Assembly (NCBI GenBank): GCA_013178375.1
Contig: JABLXQ010000019.1
Span: 48,341-112,340 of the forward strand
Direction: 5' to 3'
Length of the DNA stretch: 64,000 nucleotides
DNA from: Gammaproteobacteria bacterium
GTDB lineage: Bacteria > Pseudomonadota > Gammaproteobacteria > Pseudomonadales > Ketobacteraceae
The notes beneath the pieces are model-generated. The model was not told the origin of the DNA. It searched no databases and saw nothing but the letters and a program-made list of their open reading frames with translations. Both the position numbers and the translations under genes were made by a program. Shown piece by piece: positions 1 to 10,668 of the stretch (position 1 is its first letter; every line of letters starts with the position of its first letter).

Positions 1-1713
1 GGTGACCGGCAAAGTCTGGCCCTGCGCTTCCAGATCCGCACGCGCTGCCAGGCTGATGTTACGCATGGTTTGCAGGTTCAGCTCGTCGCTGATCGCCAGG
101 GTGCCCACCGGGAAGCCGGCTTTCGCCGCTGCCATTTCGATGGACGCCGCCGCAATGCCTTCCTTCAGCATGCCCAGACCTTCGTTCACGTAAGTGCCGA
201 TCACGCGGGTGGTGAAGAAGCCGCGCGCGTCGTTGACCACGATCGGGGTCTTCTTGATCTGCAGAACGTAGTCCAGCGCCTTGGCCAGGGTTTCCGGCGA
301 AGTCTGCTTGCCGCAAATGATTTCAACCAGCGGCATCTTGTCGACCGGCGAGAAGAAATGCAGACCGATAAAGTTGGCAGGACGCACGGATGCTTCCGCC
401 AGACCGGTGATCGGCAAGCTGGACGTGTTGGACGCCATCACACCGGTAGCCAGCATCTGCGCTTCCGCTTCCTTGGTCACCTGCGCTTTCAGTTCACGCT
501 TCTCGAACACGGCTTCAATCACCAGATCGCAGCCTGCCAGATCTTCAGCGTTGGCAGTCGGCTTGATCAGGCTCAGCACCTTGTCCGCTTTTTCCTGGGT
601 CATTGCGCCCTTGGAAACGCGCTTCTTCAGCAGGTTCTCGCTGTACGCCTTGCCTTTATCAGCGGCTTCCTGCGAGATGTCCTTCAGCACCACTTCAATG
701 CCCGACATGGCGCTGGAATAGGCGATGCCCGCGCCCATCATGCCCGCGCCCAGAATGCCCACTTTCTTGGTGGCGTGGTGCTCGAAACCTTTCGGACGAC
801 TGGCGCCCTTGCCGATTTCCTGCAGCTGGAAGAAGAACGCCTTGATCATGTTCTTCGCCACCGGGCCAATGGCCAGGCTGGTGAAGTAACGGGCTTCCAC
901 TTTCATTGCCGTGTCGAAATCCACCTGCAGCGATTCCACCGCCGCGCTCAGAATCGCTTCAGGCGCCGGGAAACAACCCTTGGTTTTGCTCTTCAGCATG
1001 GCCGGAATGATCGGCAGCTTCATGGCCAGGCCAGGGCTGGCCGGAGTACCGCCAGGAACCTTGTAGCTCTTGTCATCCCAGGGCTGAATTGCATTGGGAT
1101 TGGCTTTGCACCAGGCTTTCGCCTTGGCAATCATATCGGCCTGGTCAGCGGCCAGATCGTCGATCAGGCGGGCCGACTTGGCTTCTTCCGGGCTCACCTG
1201 CTTGCCTTCCATCAGGAAGGGAGCGGCTGCTTCCAGACCCAGCATGCGGGTCAGACGCACCACACCACCGGCACCCGGCAACAGGCCCAGAGTCACTTCC
1301 GGCAAGCCAATTTTGGTCTTGGCATCATTGATGGCGATGCGGTGGTTGCACGCCATGCAGATTTCATAACCGCCGCCCAGGGCAGCACCGTTGATGGCAG
1401 CTACAACCGGCGCTTTCAGCTTCTCGATGCGGCGCAGCTGCTTCTTCACCAGCAGAGTGCCGTTCATGAACTCTTCCGCCACTTCCGGGCTGGCCTTGAT
1501 CAGGTCGTTCAGGTCGCCGCCGGCGAAGAAGGTTTTCTTGGCGGACGTGATGACCACGCCGGCCAGTTTTTCTTCTTTTTCCAGGCGGTCCAGGCACGCA
1601 TCCATCGCCTGCTGGTAATTCAGGTTCATGGTGTTGGCGGACTGGCCCACCATGTCCATGGTCAGCACGACGATGTTGTCGCTGTCTTTTTCGTAACGAA
1701 TATGGTCAGTCAT
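1..1713 (-). CDS. FadB/FadJ-type fatty acid oxidation multifunctional enzyme (3' end beyond window)
   Basis: Enoyl-CoA hydratase plus 3-hydroxyacyl-CoA dehydrogenase of beta-oxidation: it hydrates trans-2-enoyl-CoA, then oxidises the product with NAD+ to 3-ketoacyl-CoA for the thiolase encoded just upstream. The frame stays open from the ATG at 1713 to base 1, giving 571 residues; the usual length is about 700, so the C-terminus lies outside. The N-terminal crotonase fold shows AAINGAALGGGYEICMA (oxyanion hole) and GLPEVTLGLLPGAGG (catalytic Glu). The second half begins with the NAD-binding motif VGILGAGMMGAGIAY and contains the dehydrogenase signature HFFSPVDKMPLVEI with its catalytic His. 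It starts 22 bases after the thiolase stop, so the two are probably one transcript. Whether it is the aerobic FadB or the FadJ type cannot be settled here. Confidence 0.93.
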   Translation of the reverse strand, partial: MTDHIRYEKDSDNIVVLTMDMVGQSANTMNLNYQQAMDACLDRLEKEEKLAGVVITSAKKTFFAGGDLNDLIKASPEVAEEFMNGTLLVKKQLRRIEKLKAPVVAAINGAALGGGYEICMACNHRIAINDAKTKIGLPEVTLGLLPGAGGVVRLTRMLGLEAAAPFLMEGKQVSPEEAKSARLIDDLAADQADMIAKAKAWCKANPNAIQPWDDKSYKVPGGTPASPGLAMKLPIIPAMLKSKTKGCFPAPEAILSAAVESLQVDFDTAMKVEARYFTSLAIGPVAKNMIKAFFFQLQEIGKGASRPKGFEHHATKKVGILGAGMMGAGIAYSSAMSGIEVVLKDISQEAADKGKAYSENLLKKRVSKGAMTQEKADKVLSLIKPTANAEDLAGCDLVIEAVFEKRELKAQVTKEAEAQMLATGVMASNTSSLPITGLAEASVRPANFIGLHFFSPVDKMPLVEIICGKQTSPETLAKALDYVLQIKKTPIVVNDARGFFTTRVIGTYVNEGLGMLKEGIAAASIEMAAAKAGFPVGTLAISDELNLQTMRNISLAARADLEAQGQTLPVT

Positions 1714-1735
1714 TGTCAGTCTCCGAATCCTGTTC

Positions 1736-2947
<1,212 letters not shown>

Positions 2948-3122
2948 TCAACCATTCCTCATAGTTTCAGTTTTGAGTCCGTGACCCACGGGACACTCAG
3001 GCTGCATACCTTGCTCTTTTTGCCAAATCCAGACAATGACCGTACAGATCAGCCGGGGTGACAAAAAGCATCAGCACATCAGGTAACCAAACGGGATACA
3101 GACACGGAACTTATGAGGTATG

Positions 3123-3159
3123 TAACCATTTTGCCATGTGACACTGTTACCATTTTGCC
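3123..3159. promoter_or_regulatory. tandem direct repeat, candidate operator upstream of the thiolase gene
   Basis: TAACCATTTTGCC (3123-3135) and TTACCATTTTGCC (3147-3159) match at 12 of 13 bases and start 24 bases apart, close to two helical turns. They are flanked by ATGTAAC (3120-3126) and its complement GTTACAT (3165-3171). The arrangement suits a dimeric or tandem-binding regulator. Which of the two divergent genes it controls, and by which protein, is unknown. It does not fit the PsrA or FadR consensus as I know them. Confidence 0.4.
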
Positions 3160-3189
3160 CAAGTGTTACATATTCACACACGCTAAAGC

Positions 3190-3217
3190 TTGAAATTGGT
3201 TAAACCAGCGCTATAGT
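3190..3217 (+). promoter_or_regulatory. candidate sigma-70 promoter for the small membrane-protein gene
   Basis: TTGAAA (3190-3195) and TATAGT (3212-3217) are separated by 16 bases. Transcription would start near 3224, leaving a leader of about 230 bases before the ATG at 3454. The call rests only on similarity to consensus. Confidence 0.4.
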
Positions 3218-3453
3218 AGTGAACATGGAAGCACGGAATGCAGTAAGACCCAAAAGCTGATTAGGGTGGATTAGTAAGAACACTCTAATTTTTAGGTCTA
3301 GATTAAATCACGTGACTTCCAGATGAAGCACAACTGCACGCCAGAACCCATAACCGGGTTAACAGACCGCCGGAGAGAACTCCAACCCACCGGCACTGTG
3401 AGGCAGGCAGATCTGGCTTAACGATGTGTCAGATACACATGAGGAGTTCGAGA

Positions 3454-3678
3454 ATGAAACTGGCAAACACAAATGTACTGCGTCAACTGGCTGTAGACAG
3501 CCTGTCATTCATGGTCGTGCTGGCCTTGTCGCTGGGCGGTATGTGGGGATTGTTCCTGGTAGACGCATCCCTGTTCACCATGGTGGTGTTCGGTTTGCTC
3601 ATGATCCCTGCCCTGTTCAGCAGCACTTACCACCTGGGCAAGGACATCAACGAAGCCACGCATAAACTGATTGCGTGA
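3454..3678 (+). CDS. small inner-membrane protein of unknown function
   Basis: A 74-residue protein with two hydrophobic stretches (about residues 15-35 and 38-55), a short polar N-terminus and a charged C-terminus (GKDINEATHKLIA), so probably a two-pass membrane protein. I do not recognise a family. The ATG at 3454 was preferred over an upstream in-frame ATG at 3424 because GAGGAG at 3441-3446 is spaced correctly for it. The gene stands alone behind its own promoter and a long leader, and it is read away from the thiolase gene and toward the P-type ATPase gene. Confidence 0.6.
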   Translation: MKLANTNVLRQLAVDSLSFMVVLALSLGGMWGLFLVDASLFTMVVFGLLMIPALFSSTYHLGKDINEATHKLIA

Positions 3679-3685
3679 CACGATC

Positions 3686-3726
3686 GCCGCGGCCGGGCGC
3701 CCTTCACAGGTGACGCCCGCTGCGGC
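3686..3726. terminator. GC-rich hairpin between convergent genes
   Basis: GCCGC..CGGGCG (3686 onward) pairs with CGCCCG..GCGGC (ending 3726), with a small bulge. It lies just past the small membrane-protein stop and before the ATPase stop. No T-run follows on either strand, so intrinsic termination is uncertain. Confidence 0.35.
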
Positions 3727-3749
3727 AACAAATTCCCGTCTGGCTGATC

Positions 3750-6218
3750 TCAGCCAATTTTCTGTCGACGTCGCAAGACGAGCGCTGTTGCCTCTGCAAC
3801 CAGCCAGCTGAGCGTCACGGATGCCACCAGTATCCCTACGCTGGCAACCGACAGCTTTTGCACCGAGACAAATCGCGCCAGATCTTCATTCAGCAGGGCC
3901 GCCAACTGCGCGCCAACCCCCACCAGCAACGCCAGAAAGACCCAACGATTCCACACTGCTCCCACATTGACCCTGCGTGCTGGCGGTACAAACGTCATCT
4001 GCACAAACACCAGATAGCAGAAAACAACGGTCTGGGCTTCCGCTGGCGCAATGCCAGATACAGGCAGCCACCAATACAACAGCAGCGCGACAATGCCACC
4101 AACACCACCCACGAGAAAAACATAGATCAGGGAAGCCGGGTCCATCAGCGGCGCAACGGCCTTGCGCGGGCGCTTTTGCAGCAGACCAGGATTACTGTCG
4201 GTGGTGATGGCCAGCGCAGGCAGGGAATCCGTCAGCAGATTCACCCACAGAACCTGCGCAGCTGTCAGCGGTAAAAGCACCTCGACGCCGGCATCTGTAA
4301 AGTAGAACGCCAGCATCGCACCCAGCGCTATCAACATCACTTCGGTGACATTGGTGGAAAACAGGGTGCGGATAAACTTCTGGATGTTCTCGTAGATGCT
4401 GCGACCTTCCTCGATGGCGGCCACGATGGTGGAAAAGTTGTCGTCCAGCAGCACCAGATCCGCCACTTCCCGACTGACATCGCTGCCGCGCTGACCCATG
4501 GCCACGCCCACATCGGCAGCTTTCAGGGCCGGCGCGTCATTTACGCCATCTCCGGTCACCGCTACCACATCGCCGCCAGCCTGCAGTGCCTGCACGATAG
4601 CCAGCTTGTGTTCGGGTTTGACCCGGGCGAAGACCGTGACGTCTGCAAGCAATGACTGCAGCTGGGCGGTGGACAGCCCGTTGAGTTCTTCCCCCGTGAC
4701 CGTCCTGCCCGCCTGGATGCCGACATGGTCCGCGATGGCCCGGGCAGTGGCGGGATGGTCGCCGGTAATCATCAGCACCCGAACTCCCGCAGAGCGGCAA
4801 CGGGCAATGGCGTCGGCCACTTCCGGGCGAGGCGGGTCCCACAGCAGGGCGGTGCCCAGCCACTGCAGGCCGGTTTCACTGGCACCCTCCTCCCGCGCCA
4901 ATGCCAGCAGGCGATAACCCCGTGCGGCATGGCTGTCGATGGTGGTCTGCAAGATCTGCCGCTGCTCCGCCGTCAGCGCACACAGACCCAGCAACATTTC
5001 CGGCGCACCCTTGTAATAGCTGATGCTCTGCCCGTCTTCCTGCACCGTGACCCGCATGTATTTCCAGGCGGCATCGAACGGCTTTTCACTTTCCCGGGGA
5101 AACTGCTGCCTCAGCTGGGCGATATCCAGGCCCTGGTTGGCGACGTAATCCAGCAGCCCCAACTCCAGCGGATCGCCCGCGCGGGTGGTGGCATCGGCAT
5201 CATTCACGAGCACCATGGCCCGCAGCGCCTGCTGGGGTTGTTCCGAGTCCAGCGACTCAACCCGCATTTGGTTTTCGGTGAGGGTGCCGGTCTTGTCGGT
5301 CGCGATCACGGTCACCGAACCCAGTGCTTCCACCGCCGTCAGCTTGCGCACCACCGCCTTGCGGGCGGCCATGCGCTCCATGCCCAGGGCCATGGCCAGG
5401 GTGAGGACGGCGGGCAGGCTTTCCGGCACCGCCGCTACGGCGAGCGCCACGGCGAACAGCAGAAGCCGGTTGATGTCATTGAAGCCCTGGGTGGCAACGC
5501 CCGCCACCAGGACCAACACAGCCAGCCCGATCACACAGATTGCGACCTGCCGGCCGAATTTCGCCAGCCGCCGCTCCAGCGGGGTCTTTTCCCGTTCCAC
5601 GGATTGCAGCAGGTGCGCCAACTGGCCCATGGTGGACTGCTGGCCGGTGGCGGTGATCCGCACCCAGCCCAGCCCCCGCACCGCAAGGGATCCGGACAGC
5701 ACCAGGTCGCCGGCACGTTTCTCCAGCGGCACCGATTCTCCCGTGAGAATCGATTCGTCGGCGGAAAAACTGTTGGCGGATTCGAGGGGACCGTCGGCAG
5801 GAATGCGCTCACCCGCCTCGATCCGGATCAGGTCGCCCGGCACCAGCTCAACACTGGGGAGTTGTTGCAGGCGGCCATCGCGCAGCACCCAGGTTTTGGG
5901 CGCAGCCAGCGCTTTCAGACGGGCCAGGGCAGATTCGGATTTGGTTTCCTGCCAGACACCCAGAATGGAGTTGAACAGCAGGATCACCAGGATGGTGACG
6001 GCTTCCAGCGGGATTTCACCTGCGCCCTCCTGCCACCAGATGGCGAGATCGAAGGCCAGAGCAAACAGCAGTATATAGATGACGGGGTTGCGGAACTGGC
6101 GGAGATAACGGTGCAGGAGGGATTCGGCCGGCTGCTCCGGCAATGCGTTGGGGCCATATTGCGCCAACGCATCGCGGGCCTGGTTACTGGTGAAGCCGGT
6201 TCGGGAGGATTCGTCCAT
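3750..6218 (-). CDS. P-type cation-transporting ATPase (P2-like)
   Basis: An ATP-driven cation pump of 822 residues in the inner membrane. The order is: N-terminal cation-ATPase domain, transmembrane pair around residues 45-90, actuator loop with TGES (159-162), membrane helix with PESLP (265-269), phosphorylation site DKTGTLT (Asp308), nucleotide domain, hinge GDGVNDAP and a C-terminal block of about six helices. PESLP resembles the PEGLP of SERCA-like calcium pumps, so a divalent-cation or calcium-type substrate is plausible, but specificity cannot be read reliably. At 822 residues it is somewhat shorter than typical calcium pumps. It is monocistronic and its stop faces the small membrane-protein gene. 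Confidence 0.88.
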   Translation of the reverse strand: MDESSRTGFTSNQARDALAQYGPNALPEQPAESLLHRYLRQFRNPVIYILLFALAFDLAIWWQEGAGEIPLEAVTILVILLFNSILGVWQETKSESALARLKALAAPKTWVLRDGRLQQLPSVELVPGDLIRIEAGERIPADGPLESANSFSADESILTGESVPLEKRAGDLVLSGSLAVRGLGWVRITATGQQSTMGQLAHLLQSVEREKTPLERRLAKFGRQVAICVIGLAVLVLVAGVATQGFNDINRLLLFAVALAVAAVPESLPAVLTLAMALGMERMAARKAVVRKLTAVEALGSVTVIATDKTGTLTENQMRVESLDSEQPQQALRAMVLVNDADATTRAGDPLELGLLDYVANQGLDIAQLRQQFPRESEKPFDAAWKYMRVTVQEDGQSISYYKGAPEMLLGLCALTAEQRQILQTTIDSHAARGYRLLALAREEGASETGLQWLGTALLWDPPRPEVADAIARCRSAGVRVLMITGDHPATARAIADHVGIQAGRTVTGEELNGLSTAQLQSLLADVTVFARVKPEHKLAIVQALQAGGDVVAVTGDGVNDAPALKAADVGVAMGQRGSDVSREVADLVLLDDNFSTIVAAIEEGRSIYENIQKFIRTLFSTNVTEVMLIALGAMLAFYFTDAGVEVLLPLTAAQVLWVNLLTDSLPALAITTDSNPGLLQKRPRKAVAPLMDPASLIYVFLVGGVGGIVALLLYWWLPVSGIAPAEAQTVVFCYLVFVQMTFVPPARRVNVGAVWNRWVFLALLVGVGAQLAALLNEDLARFVSVQKLSVASVGILVASVTLSWLVAEATALVLRRRQKIG

Positions 6219-6253
6219 GGATTGGCACTCCGGCTCCGAGGTTCAATCAGGTT

Positions 6254-7108
6254 TCACTGAACGGGATTAACCGTGATGATCACCGGCGGCGGGTCCGCCA
6301 GTTCACCGTCAATTGCGAAATTGTAGTGTACGGTTGCACGATAGGTGCCGGCTGGCAACTCTTCGCTCTGGCAGGCGGGCATGTTGTACTTGTCCGTCTC
6401 CGCGTTCAGCGTCGGCACCCAGGCGCATTTGTTAGAGCCCTCGAGGTTACCGGCGGTGGTGGTTCCGGGCAATGCCACCAGCCTGTCCTCGTCCTGGTCA
6501 AACTTGCCGTTGCCATTGTCGTCGATGAAATTACGCTCGGTCAGGAACCTGAAAGACAGGGCGGCAAAATCCTGGTTGGGGTAGGATTCAGCGGGTCCCA
6601 GGGACGTGTAGGGGGTTCCCGTCGCATAATTCAGGCCGAGGGCATTCTGGTCGTACTCCGGCAAGTCAAATAATTTGTACTGGACGCGGAGATATGCATC
6701 GGAATCCCAAACCAGTTCCCAGGTCTCAGGATCGCTGCCGGTCTGGCGCTCGATCTGGATTGTGATACCCACGCCGCTGAAGGAAAAAGGGACGGATCGC
6801 AGCAGATTGTTGATAAAACGGAACTGGAAGGTGACGATGCCGATATTCCGCAGGTCATCGCAGTATTCAGTCTCACCCGCCAGATCGGCTGCGTTGTCGG
6901 TATCGCAATTTTCCCCGTAGCCGTTGTCTGCATTCAGTTCGACCTGCTGAATGGTGACCGCCGTGGCGTTCTGCACCCCATTGACCTGGAAAATTACGCC
7001 GAAGGGTACTGACACGCTGTCCTCGTAGTCCTGATCGTCGTCCCCTCCACCACAGGCGGTCAGCAGCGCCGGTGCCAGCATGAGCAACAAGATCCTGTTC
7101 CAACTCAT
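6254..7108 (-). CDS. secreted lipoprotein with an EF-hand-like loop, unknown function
   Basis: A 284-residue lipoprotein. The signal peptide ends in the lipobox LLTAC followed by GGGDDD, so the mature protein is lipid-anchored outside the inner membrane. Around the middle, DDNGNGKFDQDE has the spacing of a calcium-binding EF-hand/dockerin-type loop (acidic or Asn at 1, 3, 5, 9 and Glu at 12). The rest looks beta-rich with several Cys. I recognise no family. The ATG at 7108 was chosen over a GTG at 7120 because GGAGAGAAG lies directly upstream of the ATG. It lies downstream of the GGDEF gene on the same strand (175-base gap) and ends 35 bases before the ATPase start; co-transcription is unclear. 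Confidence 0.7.
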   Translation of the reverse strand: MSWNRILLLMLAPALLTACGGGDDDQDYEDSVSVPFGVIFQVNGVQNATAVTIQQVELNADNGYGENCDTDNAADLAGETEYCDDLRNIGIVTFQFRFINNLLRSVPFSFSGVGITIQIERQTGSDPETWELVWDSDAYLRVQYKLFDLPEYDQNALGLNYATGTPYTSLGPAESYPNQDFAALSFRFLTERNFIDDNGNGKFDQDEDRLVALPGTTTAGNLEGSNKCAWVPTLNAETDKYNMPACQSEELPAGTYRATVHYNFAIDGELADPPPVIITVNPVQ

Positions 7109-7272
7109 TCTTCTCTCCACAAGGTATCCAGGCCAGTCCCGGTTCGCCCCAACGATGGGCTTGGCATTAAATCAGCCCCGCAGGCAAAACTCAACCGCCA
7201 GCAGGCGATCAGCATGCAGCAGTATGGACCATGGGCTTGTGGGTTTGTTCGGTCTGCGGACGATCAGGCTGC

Positions 7273-7289
7273 GCCTGAACAGTTCAGGC
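7273..7289. repeat. near-perfect palindrome across the GGDEF stop codon
   Basis: GCCTGAAC (7273-7280), one base, then GTTCAGGC (7282-7289), overlapping the stop codon of the diguanylate cyclase gene. An alternative hairpin, TCAGGC (7264-7269)/GCCTGA (7273-7278), shares an arm. No T-run follows, so a terminator or a mRNA 3'-end structure are both only possibilities. Confidence 0.4.
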
Positions 7290-9209
7290 CTTCACGCTTT
7301 CCAGTGCAGCCTTGTAGATTTCCACCCGGTTGCGGCCATTGCGCTTGGCCTGGTAGAGGGCTTCGTCCGCCTTGTGCATCAGCTTTTCGGCGCTGGCCAG
7401 GGGGGCCGGAATGCCAACGTGCACGCCGAGACTGACAGTCACCGGCACCCGCTGGTTGTCGAACCAGAACTGGGCATGTTCGACGTGATGACGGATGCTC
7501 TCTGCCACCTTGAGTACGCCTTCGAGGTCCGTGGCCGGCAACAGCATGACGAATTCCTCGCCACCGTAACGCACCAGGGTGTCCAGGTTGCGGCGGCAGT
7601 ATTTCTGCAGGATGGTGGAAATTTTGCGCAGGCATTCGTCCCCGGCCAGATGGCCGAAGGTGTCGTTGACGCGCTTGAAGTGGTCGGCGTCGATCACCAG
7701 GATGCCCAGGGGCGCGCGGTGCTGGGAACACTGACGGATGGATTCGGGAAACACGGCATCCAGGTAGCGGCGGTTGCCCAGGCCGGTGAGTGCATCCGAC
7801 AGGGAATCCCGCTCCAGCTGTTGGTTGGAATGCTGCAAGCTCTGCAACTTCTGGTTCAGCGTGCGGGTTTTTTCCTCAACCTCCTGCTGCAGCTGCTGCG
7901 AGGCGTATTGCTGCAGCTGCTCCTTTTCGCGGTTGAGCTGCGCCACTTCGCGGCTCAGTTGCAGCGCCTCGCGGATGGCAGAGGCCTTCTCGCGCCGTTC
8001 ACGCCGTACCCGCGCGGCAATGGCCGTAGTGACCATGACGTTGCCCAGCCCCAGCCCCGCCGCCTGCAGGAACAGGATGGTGCCGTTGTATTCCAGCAGA
8101 TCCAGCATCGCCAGGATGAACATGCAGTAGCCGGTGATGGTGGTGGACCAGCCCAGCAGCAGGTAGCGCGCCCAATCGTTGCCCCGCGCGGATTGATGGA
8201 TCATCACGAAAAACGCATACAGCGCGGTGACCAGGCCTACGCCCTGCAGTACGGTCACCAACGTCCGCTCGCTGACCAGGAACGCCAGCGCCAACACCAC
8301 CAGGAAGGATGAAATCAGCAGGTGGCCAACGTAGTAGAGCGTTGGCGCACGGACCTTCAGCTCCATAAAGCGGAGGGCGAAACGGCCGCCGAAAAAGAAG
8401 CTGCAGGTGGCCGACACCACCATCACCAGATCATTGACCTCCACATTGCCGAACCAGAGGTAGCCGTTGCCGAATCCGCTCAGGCCGGCCTGGTAAAAGC
8501 CGATGGACGCCAGGAACAGGAAATTGTGCAGGAAGGTTTTCTCGCGCACATAGATGAGCAGCATCAGGTTGAAATAGGCCAGCACCAGCAGCATGCCGAA
8601 GTACAGGCCATACAATGCCTGGTTGCGCAGCTCCGACTGGTAGAACTGCCGGGGCGTCTGGAGACTGGCGGGAAACATCAGGGCACTGCGGGTATTCACC
8701 CGCAGCAACAACGAGTAACGGCCAGGCTGTGGGAAAGCAAACGCAAACAGCGGGTAGCGGCCATTCAGGAAACGTTCGCTGAAATCGGCGTGGTCCCCGG
8801 CCTGCTGGTGATCGAGCAGGCTCGGCTCGTCGCCCTGCCACTGCACCAGATACACATCCACCCGGTCCAGATAGGCGCTGCCCACCTCGAAGTAGGCTTC
8901 CCGGGCTTCGCCCTGCTGCGCGACGTCAAAACGGAACCAGACGGGGTGATCAACATAGCCACGGTTGGGGGCAGCATGCTTGCCCTGGTGCCACTGGCCG
9001 GCGCGGGACAGGGCTTCAAGAGGAGGCAGATCGCCGTTGGGATCGTCCATCCACCAATGGGAAGGCTGCAGGCTCAGACCCGCCTCTGCCAACGCAGCTG
9101 CGGGCAGCATCAGCCCGGCCAGCCCCATCGCAAAGGCCAGACCCAGCGCGGGCAAGCGCAGCATGGATCGGTACAGGCTCGTCATTATCCCCATGGGATC
9201 GTCAGTCAC
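7284..9209 (-). CDS. diguanylate cyclase with 7TMR-DISM sensor
   Basis: A membrane sensor predicted to make cyclic-di-GMP from two GTP. Its 641 residues comprise a signal peptide, a periplasmic 7TMR-DISMED2-like beta domain (about 45-190), a seven-helix 7TMR-DISM block (about 195-400), a Gln-rich coiled coil (about 405-470) and a C-terminal GGDEF domain. The active-site motif is intact as GGEEF (residues 549-553), and RNLD five residues before it matches the inhibitory I-site, so product feedback is likely. The ligand is unknown; DISM domains are thought to sense extracellular small molecules. Internal Met at residues 6 and 9 are alternative starts. It is read divergently from the export operon at 9520. 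Confidence 0.9.
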   Translation of the reverse strand: MTDDPMGIMTSLYRSMLRLPALGLAFAMGLAGLMLPAAALAEAGLSLQPSHWWMDDPNGDLPPLEALSRAGQWHQGKHAAPNRGYVDHPVWFRFDVAQQGEAREAYFEVGSAYLDRVDVYLVQWQGDEPSLLDHQQAGDHADFSERFLNGRYPLFAFAFPQPGRYSLLLRVNTRSALMFPASLQTPRQFYQSELRNQALYGLYFGMLLVLAYFNLMLLIYVREKTFLHNFLFLASIGFYQAGLSGFGNGYLWFGNVEVNDLVMVVSATCSFFFGGRFALRFMELKVRAPTLYYVGHLLISSFLVVLALAFLVSERTLVTVLQGVGLVTALYAFFVMIHQSARGNDWARYLLLGWSTTITGYCMFILAMLDLLEYNGTILFLQAAGLGLGNVMVTTAIAARVRRERREKASAIREALQLSREVAQLNREKEQLQQYASQQLQQEVEEKTRTLNQKLQSLQHSNQQLERDSLSDALTGLGNRRYLDAVFPESIRQCSQHRAPLGILVIDADHFKRVNDTFGHLAGDECLRKISTILQKYCRRNLDTLVRYGGEEFVMLLPATDLEGVLKVAESIRHHVEHAQFWFDNQRVPVTVSLGVHVGIPAPLASAEKLMHKADEALYQAKRNGRNRVEIYKAALESVKA

Positions 9210-9519
9210 TCGTGATCAGGTGTCAGCAAACAAGCTTATTGTTCTGTACAAAAATTAGACAGGTCGGGGCCGCATTGGTAGCGCGATCCTGTATCGATTT
9301 TTATCGGTTTGTAAGTGGTTGAACCAGTTCAGCGAACCAGGCCAACCATTATAGTCACCGCTGCAATCTCCACCGGATATATTTGACCAGCGGCACCCCG
9401 CCCGCCTTTGCGAGCCGAACTTGACGCAAGCCAGTCACAAGCAAGGCAATTCTGGTTAGAGTAGCGGTACTTTTGCGCCGGGCTGCAGTGCCCTGAAACG
9501 CCCAGTTTAAGGATCCCCC
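9210..9519. other. 310-base divergent intergenic region
   Basis: It lies between the GGDEF gene and the export operon and should hold both promoters. The only clear element is the 11-base palindrome TGGTTGAACCA (9316-9326), followed by TATAGT (9350-9355) as a possible -10 for the plus strand, with no good -35. No coding potential was seen. Confidence 0.4.
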
Positions 9520-10668
9520 ATGAAAAAGATCGTCTCTGCCGTTGTCATCATTCTGCTGGTTGCCGGCATCTACTGGTTCAGCAGCCGCCCCGAGATTCCC
9601 CAGGTCAGCGTGGCGGAAATCGGACAGGGCGAGGTGGAGGCGCTGGTGGCCAATACCCGGGCGGGCACCATACGGTCCTGCCAGCGCTCGAAGCTGTCGC
9701 TGCAGTCGGGGGGCACGGTGGCGGAGCTACTGGTGAAGAACGGTGACCGGGTGCAGCAGGGGCAGGTACTGCTGCGGCTGTGGAACGGCGACCAGAAGGC
9801 GCGCCTGAGTCAGGCCAGGGCGCAGCTGGATTCCGCCAACCTGGCTGTAAGGGAAATCTGCGGTAGCGCCGCCCGCGACCAGCGCGACGCCAAGCGGGCG
9901 GTGACGCTGGCGAACAAAAAGGTGATCTCGGAGGATGCGCTGGATACCTCGCGCACCCGGGCGGAAGTGTCCAGTTTCAGCTGCGAGCGGGCAAAGGTGG
10001 ACTCCAGCGCGGCCCAGGCCCAGCTGGAACTGCAGCAGGCACTGTTGCAGCAGACCGAGCTGGTGGCACCTTTCGCCGGCGTGGTCGCGGAGATCAACGG
10101 TGAAGTCGGCGAGTTCGTCACCCCTTCCCCACCGGGCGTTGCCACGCCTCCCGCTGTAGACCTGATCGCCGATGAATGCCTGTACGTGCGGGCGCCCATC
10201 GATGAGGTGGACGCCGCCGCGATCCAGGTGGGCATGCCTGCCCGCCTCAGCCTGGATGCCTTTCGTGGCCAGACTTTCGCGGGCACCGTCAGCCGCATTG
10301 CGCCCTATGTGCAGGATTACGAAAAGCAGGCCCGTACCGTGGATGTGGAGGCGCGCTTCGACCAGCCCCCGGCCAATGTGCAGTTGCTGGTGGGTTACAG
10401 CGCCGACATCGAGGTGATTCTGAACCGCCACGAAAAGGTATTGCGTGTCCCCACCGAAGCGGTGTTCGACGGTAATCAGGTGCTGATTTTGAACAGCAAA
10501 AACGTGCTGGAAAAACGCGAGTTTGAAACCGGTCTGGCGAACTGGACCTGGACCGAAGTGAAAAGCGGCCTGCAGTCCGGCGACAAGGTGCTGCTGACTC
10601 TCGACACGCCGGGCGCGGTGGATGGCGCGGAAGTGGCTCCCACTGCGCAAGAGAAGGCTCATGATTGA
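9520..10668 (+). CDS. periplasmic adaptor subunit of a MacAB-type exporter (HlyD/MacA family)
   Basis: A membrane-fusion protein of 382 residues. One N-terminal membrane anchor (residues 1-20) is followed by a barrel-sandwich hybrid (lipoyl) half, an alpha-helical hairpin (about 95-175) rich in Gln, Ala and Arg, the second lipoyl half (LVAPFAGVVAEINGEVGEF) and a beta-barrel/membrane-proximal region. It would link the inner-membrane ABC complex to an outer-membrane channel; no TolC homologue is in the window. Its last codons overlap the ATPase gene by 8 bases, indicating translational coupling. The substrate is unknown; macrolides, lipopeptides or lipids are exported by relatives. Confidence 0.85.
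   Translation: MKKIVSAVVIILLVAGIYWFSSRPEIPQVSVAEIGQGEVEALVANTRAGTIRSCQRSKLSLQSGGTVAELLVKNGDRVQQGQVLLRLWNGDQKARLSQARAQLDSANLAVREICGSAARDQRDAKRAVTLANKKVISEDALDTSRTRAEVSSFSCERAKVDSSAAQAQLELQQALLQQTELVAPFAGVVAEINGEVGEFVTPSPPGVATPPAVDLIADECLYVRAPIDEVDAAAIQVGMPARLSLDAFRGQTFAGTVSRIAPYVQDYEKQARTVDVEARFDQPPANVQLLVGYSADIEVILNRHEKVLRVPTEAVFDGNQVLILNSKNVLEKREFETGLANWTWTEVKSGLQSGDKVLLTLDTPGAVDGAEVAPTAQEKAHD

Larger units (their letters stand above)
2948..3453. other. 506-base intergenic control region between the fadAB-like unit and a small membrane-protein gene
   Basis: This region separates the divergently read thiolase and small membrane-protein genes. It contains a pair of 13-base direct repeats (3123-3159) framed by an inverted ATGTAAC/GTTACAT pair, a candidate sigma-70 promoter (3190-3217), and a leader of about 230 bases with the short palindrome TCACGTGA and two weak hairpins. 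No coding sequence was recognised in it. Confidence 0.5.

Noticed and set aside
4725..6260. Plus-strand reading frame (511 codons) over the P-type ATPase
   Set aside because: Antisense to an intact ATPase with all catalytic motifs; its translation has no recognisable domain.
9421..9462. Promoter TTGACG...TAGAGT ahead of the exporter operon
   Set aside because: The spacing is about 30 bases, too long for a sigma-70 promoter.
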